Positions 1-9,736 of a stretch of 64,000 nucleotides of DNA are shown piece after piece. Source of the DNA: Coccinella septempunctata (Eukaryota > Arthropoda > Insecta > Coleoptera > Coccinellidae). A model generated the notes under the pieces. That model worked only from the letters and a program-made list of their open reading frames with translations. It searched no databases and was not told the origin of the DNA. The position numbers were made by a program, and so were the translations under genes. How positions within the stretch are numbered: position 1 is the stretch's first letter; each line of letters opens with the position of its first letter. The stretch spans positions 26,702,501-26,766,500 of the forward strand of contig NC_058196.1 in the NCBI RefSeq assembly GCF_907165205.1. The letters are read 5' to 3'.

Positions 1-239
1 TCATAATTCGCAATAATAAACACACATAGATCGGCCTACGCGGCGCGGTATACGTTCGATACAATTTTACCATATTAAATTGAATTTATCAATTCGTATT
101 TGTCTGGTTATTTATGCGGTATGCGGCTCTATGGCGATTCACGTTATATCCCAGGAATGAGTGAATGAAATGTGGGTAATATTTCAGCTAGCGCATTTCA
201 CGTTTATTCGTTTTATTATTTATTACTACTCATCATTTT

Positions 240-570
240 TTTTTATATTGAGGGTCATTGAAAAGTTTGTTCGAAATTGTTGTTTTTATTATTGATTCTA
301 TATCGTGGGTTATTGATAAATTCATTTGAATTATTGGTTTTATTATTATTAATTTTATATTGTGGGTCATCGAGAAGTTCGAGAGTTCCCTACAAAAATT
401 CATTAAAATTATTGTTCTTTTATTTTTATTTTTATATAATTATTATTTCGTTATTGAAGAGTTCGGAAATGATGTAAAAAAATGTATTCGAATCGATGTT
501 TTAATAATTATTTATTTATATTGTGAGACATTGAGAATTTTTGTACAAAAATGTGTTCAAAATTACTTTA
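240..570. repeat. Decayed AT-rich tandem repeat, about five units
   Basis: Five related units start near 243, 299, 354, 443 and 513. Each carries a version of TATATTGTGGGTCATTGAGAA followed by a T-rich tract, so spacing runs from about 55 to 90 bases. The units differ by many substitutions and small gaps, so the array is old. Small open frames here are low-complexity by-products rich in Leu, Phe, Ile and Tyr. The first 239 bases of the window hold nothing I recognise. Confidence 0.55.
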
Positions 571-1080
571 AATTATAAGGTTTAAAGAATAAAGCCCAAC
601 GAGAAGAGAAATGAGAAATGAAAAGCCTATTTTATTTTGATGTTGATTCCAACCAATTTCTTCACTAGTGTGATTTTTCTTTCAATTTTTTATAATGAAA
701 GTAAAAATTTTATTTTCATTTATTACGTTTTGCAACAAGTCCATAAACACTTCTTGTACAAAATTCCTATTCTTGCCCAAAATCATTTTTTTTTTTGTAG
801 AAAATATTTCAAAATTTTTTCAACTTTTTGATGAAGTGAAATGAAAATGGTAACAGTATTGATTTTAATATACATATTTTATAATTTTCAGAATATGATA
901 TAGCTGTCAGCTGTCGAATTGTCTGTCACTGCCCCAATGCACAGCGTTGCCATGTCCAGAAAAAAAATCCTAAAATGTACGTATGCAGATTTCGAAAATG
1001 TTGTTTCTTGTTGTTGAGAACTTAATAAAATTCCAAAAAACTCTACTGTATATGGCATCATTTCTTCCAGTTTGACTCCG
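571..1080. other. AT-rich non-coding stretch, nothing recognised
   Basis: AT-rich DNA with many T-runs. I see no long open frame, no copy of the repeat families found elsewhere in the window and no RNA gene. Confidence 0.4.
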
Positions 1081-1084
1081 ATAT

Positions 1085-1600
1085 TCTGACCCTAAGTGCA
1101 TCGGCCCCTGCGTCCATTATGGCCGGTCGGCGACGTAGAAGATGTACGCATTTTTCCCGGCATTCCGGGAAAGTCGAGCGGCCCTCCGGTCACGTCTCGG
1201 GGACTCTCAGCGACGCTCTAATAGGAAAACTAATTGCCTCGGCTCCGTGCCACCCCTCGTGGGCGGGTGGATTCGGCCGGCCGTCTACGACACGCGATTT
1301 GTCAAGTTGAGATGTTCCGCACACATGCAATTCGTTAAAACCGCGGCCAGCCAACGTGACGCCGAGGCAGGGAAGCTACGCTTTTTGCGAAACCGACATT
1401 TTTTACCGCAGACATGTTTTGATGTACTCGCGGCTTTTGTTTTTTAATGTCGCAGATTTATGGGTCGGGCGAGGGGGGTGCGACGACGCGGGGGAGAGCA
1501 GCGGCGCATCTGTTGAAGTGGGAGGTTGGGAGGTATATAGGGAGTTCGACGAAGTGTTTGTACACGTGGAGATTTTCAGGTGATTTTGGATGTCGGGCAA
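1085..1600. other. GC-richer single-copy block
   Basis: GC content rises sharply against the flanks and CpG is frequent. A short perfect hairpin, TTTCCCGG-CAT-CCGGGAAA type, lies near 1153-1172. Overlapping open frames of 60-100 codons occur on both strands in different registers, as expected from low stop density and not from a gene. No splice-bounded exon or protein motif was recognised. A conserved regulatory element is possible (inference). Confidence 0.3.
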
Positions 1601-1639
1601 ATCAGATTTATTTGAAATAATTATGATAATGGACAGAAT

Positions 1640-2170
1640 ACGAGTTAACGAGTCACCAAAATTAACGAGTCAATAAAATTTGCAACCTGCCAAAATTAGC
1701 GAGTCACTGAATTAACGGGTCACCAAAATTAACGAGTAACGAAAGTTGACGAGTCGACCTAATTAACGAGTCAACCTAACCTAACCTAATTAACGAGCCA
1801 ACCTAATTAACGAGTCAACCTCATAACGAGTCAATCTAATTAACGAGTCAACCTAATAACGAGCCAACCTTATTAACCAGTCAACCTAATAACGAGTCAA
1901 TCTAATTAACGAGTCAACCTAATAACGAGTCAACATAATTAACGAGTTAAAAATCCTAACCTAATTAACGAGCCAACGTAATTAACGAGTCACAAAAGTT
2001 GACGAGTCACCAACGTAGACGAGTCATCGAAGTTAACCATTAGTCAGTCGAGTTAACGAGTCAGTCAACCACATAAGTTGAGAGATTAATCAAGTCACAA
2101 AGTAACTCAAGTTATACAGTCACTGATGTTATTCAAGATAACAAGTCACTAAAGTTAACGAGTCACGGAG
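1640..2170. repeat. Minisatellite of 16-19 bp, unit TTAACGAGTCAACCTAA
   Basis: More than 25 head-to-tail units share the core ACGAGTCA, with linkers such as CCTAATTA or CCAAAATTA. Unit length drifts between about 16 and 19 bases. The central part (about 1750-1960) is the most regular and the edges decay into variants. At 1776-1792 the linker itself expands into three CCTAA units, the complement of the TTAGG arthropod telomere repeat. No protein can be read through the array. Confidence 0.9.
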
Positions 2171-2179
2171 TAACTCAAC

Positions 2180-3775
2180 TCCACAAGCCTCTTATGTTAA
2201 CGAGTGACTCAAGAATCACTAGAGTTTCAAGGTCTCTTCAGTTACTGAGTCTATCATTTCTGCCAAACTCAAACGTATGAGTTCCAGGAGTGAAAAATGA
2301 ATTTTCGTATGAACTGAATCGAATTTTGTAGTAACTAAAGATTCAATTTTTATCTGTTCTCATCATGACATAGGTTGTGTGTATCTGTTATAAGATATCC
2401 ACTCTACTAGTTTATGTTCTGTTTGTATGTCGTTGTCTATAGCTTTTACAGTATCCAATTATGAGGATTCTCGATGAGTAAATATGATAATAAGCCTGCC
2501 ATTTGAACTGAAGGTATAAAAACTCATTAAAACACTTTGGTCCCTGAACGACCTGAGTTACGCCACTGTGGCAACAGAGAAAGACGAGAGGAAAGAGAAT
2601 ACACGGTTAGTGAATGTGCAAATGAGATTTCGACCCTGATTTCGTTCGTTTCATACCTTTTTTCACGTTGTAACAGACTGAAGCTCGAGCATCAGAACAA
2701 GAGGCTACAACGTTGGTTTGTATGATGAGGAATCTGTGTGGAGCGTATTCGTGTACACGGCGGTTTAAATGGATTCAACGCTGAAGGAGTTTTATATTTT
2801 GGAATAATTGGAGCTATTTCATTTGTTGCAACAGGATTCGAAAAAAAAATTAGGCAATAATCGATTCTTTGCTTGAAAAAAAATGTATTCGAAATTAAAA
2901 TACAAAATTGAGTATTTAAACAGTTTAAATTACGATTAGAATAACAGGTGTTAAGATTGTTAGGTAATGTGGATATAAAAGAATTGATTCAGCAATTAAA
3001 AACAAATTGAAAAGAAAGTAAAACCAATACTGATGGACGAATATTTTATCTTATAAGTTTCAGTATTACAGTTGTTTATTTTCTATTATTGTTAATTTTG
3101 TTTTTGTGTTTGTATAAAAAAATTATTTTATTATGTTGAAACGGTCTCATTATCGGCAAAATTCGTAGGAAGATGCGACTGACAATTTATAAAATGAAGA
3201 GGACCGTCCAGCGACCGTTAATTGGCAGAGAGCTTAATGAGTTTTGCATGTAAATAGTAGTGGCTGCTCGACGGGATATAACTTTTAATTTAATCAAAGA
3301 ACTTGACACTCCAGGGTGTTTTTGGACGGAATTGTTGTGCGTCAGAGGGGTTGAACGGGTAGCATAAAGGAGCTGAGGGGTGATGGGAAGGACTTTAATG
3401 CACGAGGTGCAAAATGTCCCCGGTTTTAGCGGTTTGGGGCGCGAAGGCTTCCTCTCAGGGCCAATTAATATCACCAACCCTTCCAGATGGAATGAGCAGA
3501 TCCTGATTTCATTACTGGATCTAGAGTCAGAGGTGAGATGTCCCGGACAAGTGAAGTATGGGTTTGTATAATGAAGAGAGGAATTTGCATACGCAACAAT
3601 GGATCGGGATTTGTGAACTAATGACGGCGTCTTAAAAAAAAATCTTATGAATGGTTGTTCTACTGATGTGACAATACATATAGTGAATAGAAGAAAGAAT
3701 AACGGCAATATGTACGGTGAATGGGAATAATATTTAGATAGGCTAGAAAAATTGATAGCTTCGAGGGTTAGTTGT
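2180..3775. other. Single-copy region without a supported gene
   Basis: Mixed composition, AT-rich after about 2780. A 173-codon minus-strand open frame (3187-3708) lies over a mildly GC-richer patch. It begins with a hydrophobic stretch (MPLFFLLFTICIVTSV) but has no domain I recognise, and the opposite strand is also partly open. I treat it as chance; a lineage-specific secreted peptide cannot be excluded. No copies of the window's repeat families were seen here. Confidence 0.3.
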
Positions 3776-3819
3776 ATTTTTTTTTACACCTGCAATTAAT
3801 TTTTATTTTTTTCTTCAAA

Positions 3820-4035
3820 ACCAGAAAACTGACAGAAACTTAATTGAGCATACATTCTATAGAAGCGAGAATGCAATAAAAAAAAATTTGGTGGTGTTCC
3901 CCCATTATTGCAAGGGGTAAAAAAAAACCACCCCTAAAATTTGATTCGCAAGAAACTTTTTTCATTACTCATATGTAATGTACACCATTGAAAGATAAAT
4001 TTTTGATAGCTGATTCATTTTTAACAAATAAGGTT
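3820..4035 (-). repeat. Dispersed AT-rich repeat, family F copy 1 (partial)
   Basis: The stretch from CAGAAAACTGACAGAAAC through TTTGGTGGTGTTCCC to AACAAATAAGG matches, in the opposite orientation, part of 19700-19960, and in the same orientation parts of 16535-16620 and 60085-60225. All four share a GGTGG/ACCCC-type GC patch in AT-rich DNA or the tail TTTTTAACAAATAAGG. It is a non-coding interspersed repeat, and its full-length form cannot be defined from these fragments. Confidence 0.5.
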
Positions 4036-5010
4036 TCTTTCCATTTATTGCTAAAACAGTTTGTGGGAAAAATATTTTATCAATAGTCTGGAATTATTAT
4101 ATTTGAAGATATATCAGTCAATCAATCAATAATTTCGTGAAGAGTTCCGATTTATTCAAACGTTGAAAATATCATTATACAGTGAATGCTTCCACGTCGT
4201 GTAACAAAGTTTCTTTCCTGAAAAAATCGATATCTTCAGGTCGACCACGAAACTTTCCAAACGACAACTATCCTACCATCTCTTAGTCGATCTCATAAGC
4301 TGAGTACACAAGTGAGGGGTCGAGTGGTCGATAAAACAGCACTTTATATTTAAAAGTTGGCTTCTACACCAGGTTCCTTCATGCCTAGGATGAGAGTTTT
4401 AAAGTTCGATAATAGGGTGCGCCTGTTAATTTAATTGTTGATTGTTTATTAATGTTTATTTTTCGAAGGTTTACAAGGTTGATTTTAATGAGATTGTCGA
4501 ATGTCTGGGGGTAAAATATCTCCATAGATAAATCAATTTCAAAGTTGATGACAAGTAACTTATCAACAAGAATCACCGGACTTTATAAATCGGTTCGGGT
4601 TTCACTAATCAAGAAAGATTAATTTGTCTCAAATATTTCGAATTGAGGTCGTTTTTTTGATTGCGAATTGGCTAGATAATCAGTCCAATATTTAACAAGG
4701 AGAAAGGATTCCGATTTCTTGATAAATATGATATTTCTCTATCAACTATGCAGCTGATTTTTGATTGGTAGCCTGTACGAAGAAACCTATAAAATATATC
4801 GACTATATGTCAGACAGTGACCTCTGTTAGGATACGATCTGAACAACTGTGTGAGGTACTTTTGGGTGCACCCTATATGGGTCGAATATTTCCGAAGCTC
4901 TCCGTTGGATGAAAATTATAGAAATGATTAGGAAACTGCTGGCAATTGTTCTTTCATTACTTGGATGTGCATATTTTAATGCAATTTTGAAATATTCAAT
5001 ACGTTCATTA
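4036..5010. other. Single-copy region, nothing recognised
   Basis: Moderately AT-rich DNA between family F and the family A element. Short open frames only (63 codons at most) and none with a recognisable motif. Confidence 0.4.
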
Positions 5011-5012
5011 TA

Positions 5013-5907
5013 CAGGGTGTTTTCAAAGGTGAGGCTTTATTTTTGACAGAAAGGTAAAACTCATCAAAATGAGTCGTTCCACCAAAATTTGTCTATATAG
5101 AATATCCAAGATAGCTGAGATACAACCCCTAGAAGTTCGACAAAATTTAATTGAATTTCAAGTACGGGACTGTGGAAGGTGACGCCGGCATCGCAAAAAT
5201 GGAACAAAACATAAACATATGGCTGGACAATGAATGGTTCAGTACCAAGTTCTTGGGATTAGATGCATCAGGTCACTTTTGAGAGAATCATGATTGTTGT
5301 ATCGTGCAATTTAGGGTGAAAAAAATGTAGAAAATGGAGGCAGTTTCTTGAAAGTGCTTATGTTAGTTATGTTGAAAAAGTGCTATGATGTTTCCCCATT
5401 TCATCCCATTTTTACGACAATTGTTGGAATGTTCGAACAAGAAGATTGTGATGCCCATTGTGAAAAAATTCGCGAATAATTTAGACGAATTTTTTGGTGA
5501 GATTTTGAAGTATTATTCTATTTTTTACACTTGTGTCTTAAGTCTCTTCTATCAATTGGTATCGAAATGAGCCATTTCATAAAATCGTGTAAGTTACTAA
5601 AAAATAATGAGAACAATTCGGCAATCCTAAGTTTCCATTTTCATTACCACGTAAATATCGAACGAGCCAATATCCTGAACGATACCACATGGTCGAATCA
5701 GGAGATAAGTTTTTCCCACTGCTTTGCGATAATTCAGCTATACAAACGGTCTACGGTCGTATTAGGATCTTTTTCAGTAATCATTTTTAATTGTTTTTTC
5801 AACTTTGTCATTTTGAAAATTTTGTATAGGTGATTTTTAGTGAAACGCTCCATTTTGACCAGTTCTACCTTCTGTTGAAAAAAAGCCTCACCTTCAAATA
5901 CACCCTG
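5013..5907 (+). mobile_element. Non-autonomous DNA transposon, family A copy 1 (complete, 895 bp)
   Basis: The element starts CAGGGTGTTTTCAAAGGTG and ends in the inverse of CAGGGTGTATTTGAAGGTG. The inverted ends share about 27 bases with a few mismatches, and TA dinucleotides abut both ends (5011-5012 and 5908-5909), as expected for Tc1/mariner-type insertion. The interior carries no transposase. A second copy lies in the opposite orientation at 38616-39486 and matches along its length, which confirms the borders. A TA duplication suggests mobilisation by a Tc1/mariner-superfamily enzyme; the mobilising enzyme is not identified. Confidence 0.85.
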
Positions 5908-6165
5908 TATGTATTTGGATTGTGCGAAGACCATTTGTGAAATCGAATGCTTAAAGGTGACATTGATTGAAATAAGAAAAATGACATAAAAAGAACAGAA
6001 TATATAAATTATATACATATTATATACCAAATTATCTATAAATGGAGAGTGCAAAATTAAAAACAACCTACTCATGCATTATCGTAACCTTGTCTTCAGG
6101 AACGTTGAAACTTTTTCTTCAATCGCATGAACTTAAAACGATTAAAAATTCAATGCGACATTATA

Positions 6166-6622
6166 CAAGGTGGGCTTTTTAGAACGAAACAGACGAGATA
6201 ACAGGCGGAATAAATTTATTTCGAAAAGAATGTTCGGACACGTCGATTTTTGTTTCGAGGGGGACAACTTTTGAGGTCAAATTAACAACTATATCGCTTC
6301 AACCCCTAAATTTTGAATAGGAAAGATAGGGTGTGTGATACCTCATTTGAAAGGCCTTTTCATCCTGAATTCAGGGTATTGATTTTTGTTCTCATTTATT
6401 GCATTCGTTTTCGAAATATTCAATTTTGAATTTCGTACAGTACCAGTCATTCCGCTAACCATGCTATGTGAAATCATCAATTATTTGACTGATTCATTCT
6501 GTGGTTACGATGGTAACCGTTAATTGTCAACATTAGACAACGTATTAATTATTATTCGTAATTACTTTCTTCAACAATTAAGGTGGTTGTCTCGTCTGTT
6601 TCGTTTTAAAAAGCCCACCCTG
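6166..6622. mobile_element. MITE, family B, 457 bp with 37-bp inverted ends
   Basis: The left end CAAGGTGGGCTTTTTAGAAC continues to AGACGAGATAAC. The right end, read in reverse complement, matches at 34 of 37 positions, starting CAGGGTGGGCTTTTTAAAAC. TA lies outside each end (6164-6165 and 6623-6624). No open frame of transposase type is inside; the short frames across the right end are antisense readings of the terminus. It is a miniature inverted-repeat element, probably of Tc1/mariner type from the TA target. It is the only copy in the window. Confidence 0.88.
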
Positions 6623-6629
6623 TATAAAG

Positions 6630-7180
6630 CGACAATTTTGTCGAAAGAACCCCAAACATCGAGTGAAGAGGCGAAATACCAACCCAGCTTTTTGGAACCC
6701 CCGTGCTCCATGAACTTTCCAATGGCTGGTCGGCGATAATAAATCGATCGTCGCCTGCTCCGACCAACTAGCCGGTCGCGTTGATGAATTGTTTTCATCA
6801 TGTGCGATTACAGCGCTCGATTTCAATTGGCTTTTCAATGGTCCTTGGATATGCAGGACATAAATCACGCGACACTATCGGGCAGTCAGATAGTCAGAAT
6901 GGAGTGTCCGTTTAATATCTGATTATTCAAATACGCAGGCTCGGCCGCGGCCGCCGCAGGCCCCATATCGACTCTGGAAGTTCCTATCTCGTACCGCGGA
7001 TCTTCTTGGCCGAGGTGCTATCTGCACATATTGTGGGGTTGTTTACCGACGTCGATTAGGCATATCGCTTCTGCGATTCAATCCGACTCGGGGACTGGCT
7101 CTGTGTCACGCCTTGACTAGTCGGCCTATTGAACCAACCTACAGGATGTCCCAAATTCAACTCTCACTGAAAGCATCTCG
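6630..7180. other. GC-richer single-copy block
   Basis: Higher GC, with a very GC-dense core near 6940-6965 containing the NotI-type word GCGGCCGC. The word CATAAATCA (minus strand TGATTTATG), a Hox/Exd-like composite site, is at about 6858-6866. No exon or RNA gene was recognised. Candidate regulatory block by composition only. Confidence 0.3.
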
Positions 7181-7183
7181 AGT

Positions 7184-7774
7184 ATTGGGAATACTGCTTC
7201 TGACGAAAATGATGTATTTTTTATGAAATATCTTTGAAACGTCACATTTTGAAATAACCATTTCAACCGTTTCCCAAAAAAATTATTTTAAGCACTTAAA
7301 AACGAAAAATAAAAATGGTTATTTGAAGTTTAAAGCGTTTTGTGAGAATTGCTCAAGCTGGCAACATCGACTGAAATATGCGTTGATAATAAAGGACAAC
7401 AAATGCATTATCTTGATGGGATAGACAAAGATGGCTGTCTATGAAGTCTGCAACGAACGAGGAAGGTCGTAAAATTTTATGGGATTTTTATGGCCGGTTG
7501 CAGTTGAAGCTCGCCAGTAAGTACGCGCCTGTAGATCAACAGCTGTTATTTTATAAACAAGCTGATCGGACATTGTTCTTTTCATTGTTTTGTATGCACT
7601 GTTGCCAAATCGTAAACTCCGCACAAAGCGATTCAAATTTGAAAACCCCATATTTGAAGGATGATTTTGAATAGTTTCCGCGGTGAATTTGAAAAAATCA
7701 TGAGTGAAACTGGTAATTATTTAGTTTAAACTTGCATATGCAGTGATAACCCAAATTGAGGAGAATTCCCCATT
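7184..7774 (+). mobile_element. Non-autonomous element, family D copy 1 (about 590 bp)
   Basis: The copy begins near ATTGGGAATACTGCTTCTGA and ends near GAGGAGAATTCCCCATT. The terminal words are inverse versions of AATRGGGAATWCTCCT, giving imperfect inverted ends of about 16 bases. Copies at 13036-13603 (same orientation) and 44132-44706 (inverted) agree over the whole length, including ACAAAGATGGCTGTCTATGA in the middle. A 77-codon frame inside this copy is not kept open in the others, so I do not call a gene. Confidence 0.8.
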
Positions 7775-7779
7775 ATGAG

Positions 7780-8086
7780 ACTTAGAGAAAACTCCTTCAA
7801 GGATCAGGTTATAAGATATCAGGAAGCCTATCATAGATATCTTGATTCATTCTCGAGTTACAGGGCGTTTCAGGAAAATGACTGTTTCAAATGTTTCGCT
7901 ATATCTAGATTTATAGTCGAGATGTTCGAAGACTTTTTTCGACTAATTTTTATGGTTTATTTGATGATCATAACGGATCATAGAAATAAATTACAATGTT
8001 AGAGATATAAAGGAGAGCTAGCGTTTTTTAAATGGATATAATTTTCAGTGCAGTTTTTTAGTCGCAGATTTATAACTCTCTACAGG
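7780..8086. other. Non-coding stretch between two elements
   Basis: A 75-codon plus-strand open frame (7775-8002) starts at the border of family D. It has no recognisable motif and no flanking gene signals, so it is not annotated as a gene. Confidence 0.35.
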
Positions 8087-8094
8087 GTTGCAAA

Positions 8095-8345
8095 CATAGG
8101 CGGAACTGAACATTTTTTGTGGGGGGGGGCACCCCTTAGGAAGGTCTGAGGTAATCGCACCCGAGGTAAAGATGTTGGGTGGAAAAGAAGTCCGAAAATT
8201 CTAGAAATGGCTAAAAACAACGAATAAGCTTCAGAATTGCTGTTTTTCACCGCTGTTTTCTAATTTCTCTTTTTTTCTGGGGGGGCACCGTGAACATGTG
8301 AGGGGGGGCACGGCCCCCCCTGGACCCCCCCTATTTCCGCCTATG
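8095..8345. mobile_element. hAT-type MITE, 251 bp, with perfect 8-bp target duplication
   Basis: The inverted ends are CATAGGCGGAA at 8095 and its complement TTCCGCCTATG ending at 8345. The flanking octamer GTTGCAAA is repeated exactly at 8087-8094 and 8346-8353. An 8-bp duplication with short ends is the signature of the hAT superfamily. The interior holds runs of G (GGGGGGGGGCACCCC near the left, GGGGGGGCACGGCCCCCCC near the right) that can pair with each other, and has no coding capacity. The intact octamer implies a recent insertion relative to other elements here. Confidence 0.9.
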
Positions 8346-8384
8346 GTTGCAAAATGGCGCATTCGCTGGTCAAGAGAAAATATA

Positions 8385-8540
8385 CCAAGAGGGTGAGTCA
8401 TCCACTCGTACAAATATTTCGACAGTAGATTCTATAGGTCAAACAAAAAAAATCCTTTTATCTGTTAATATTTTTCCAGAATCGGCTGGGTTCAAAAGTT
8501 ACAGGCCGTTGCCACCACAACTTATATCAATTAACATTAT
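8385..8540 (+). repeat. Family C left-end fragment
   Basis: GAGGGTGAGTC...ACTCGTACAAATATTT followed by AGTAGATTC and a TTTTTCCAGAATCGGC-like word matches the left end of family C (compare 36919, 54221). The extreme end is degraded. A matching right end occurs at 9590-9734; if both belong to one insertion, the element is about 1350 bp and carries extra internal sequence. Confidence 0.6.
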
Positions 8541-9589
8541 GAAAATGCCGAAAGTGATTGAAAAAAGAGACAGGGTTTCAGAAAGTGCTATTTAGAATTC
8601 AGGTCCGCTCATTCAAATAGTTACACTCTGATATTCTAAAATCCAGACGGTAGCGAACATATTCAATGTGAGAGAATTTATATAATGTTTCATCTGAATC
8701 TGAACGACTTATATTTCAGCTGAATATTTCCACAATCAGAAAGATTGTGAATGAAGAGGATGACCAAGAATTTTCTTATATTGGGAGACCCAAAAAAGTG
8801 GTTGCATTTGGAATTTTATGTTTGAGTGAATTAATGCGAAAAGTTTACTACAGGATTTTTGATTAATGTCATAGTAGAATAAATTCCCGAAAATTGATTT
8901 GTAAATATCTTAAGGTACCAATAAATACCTAATTATTATTATTATATCAATGCATTAAGATGAACAGCCACAAATACGCGCCAGTTAGCCTGTTAATTGT
9001 TTATTCATGTGAAATTTTTGTTCGAAGGTGAAGTTCATCTTGAAACTTCCTTTAATTCCTTTTACTTATATTGATGCAAGATGTTTTTTGTTGAAGAATT
9101 TAACATTCTTGTAATTATCTGTTAATTCCTTCGGGAGATACACATTCCCAACCACTGCAACATATGCATTTCATCTTCGGGTTATAATTTTTGAAATCTA
9201 CAACTGATGTAATGTATTCAAACTTTTGGCTAAAGCCAAAGAAGATAACGAACATTAACTCTCCTCAAGCTAGTGCATATTATGATATTATACTGATCTC
9301 GTGTATTTTCCATGCAAATAACTGGATTTGGTATGCCTTAAATCAGTTTGTATGAACTTCAATTATGTTCGTCGAAGAGATTCGACATTGTGATAAAATA
9401 CGTAATAACAGAAACTTTTACGTAGAACGGGCCACATAGCGTTGATTTAAAACCCAAAAATGTTTTGACAAGCGTTATAACCACACATTTTCGTACTAGG
9501 TATATAGAGTGAAATGTGTCAAATTTCCATGGCCAACCGACTGCTGAAATAAAAGTGAATGGAGTATAGTTATTCTGTAGGTAATATTG
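8541..9589. other. Region between two family C ends; no gene seen
   Basis: AT-rich, with no frame longer than about 80 codons. It may be the interior of a long family C element or unrelated DNA between two fragments; I could not decide by eye. Confidence 0.3.
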
Positions 9590-9734
9590 TTTTTCCAGGG
9601 GTGGCACATTTCATTATGAAAAATTAAAATGGCTTTAAAATCTTTTCATCAGGCCAAATCGGAAAAAATGGTATAGGAATTTTGACCTCAAAATCTTCTG
9701 TTTGAATATTTGTAAAAGTCAAAGACTCACCCTG
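9590..9734 (+). repeat. Family C right-end fragment
   Basis: From CCAGGGGTGGCACATTTC through ATTATGAAAAATTAAAATGGC to GTCAAAGACTCACCCTG, followed by TA at 9735-9736. The same order of words closes the full copies at 13621-14181, 36919-37649 and 54221-54905. No coding content. Confidence 0.75.
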
Positions 9735-9736
9735 TA

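Noticed and set aside
1640..2170. CRISPR-like spaced repeat
   Set aside because: The linkers are repeats themselves, units are only 16-19 bases, and the genome is eukaryotic; this is a minisatellite.
3187..3708. 173-codon minus-strand open frame
   Set aside because: No domain, no promoter or splice context, and the other strand is partly open. Kept only as a remark in the region entry.
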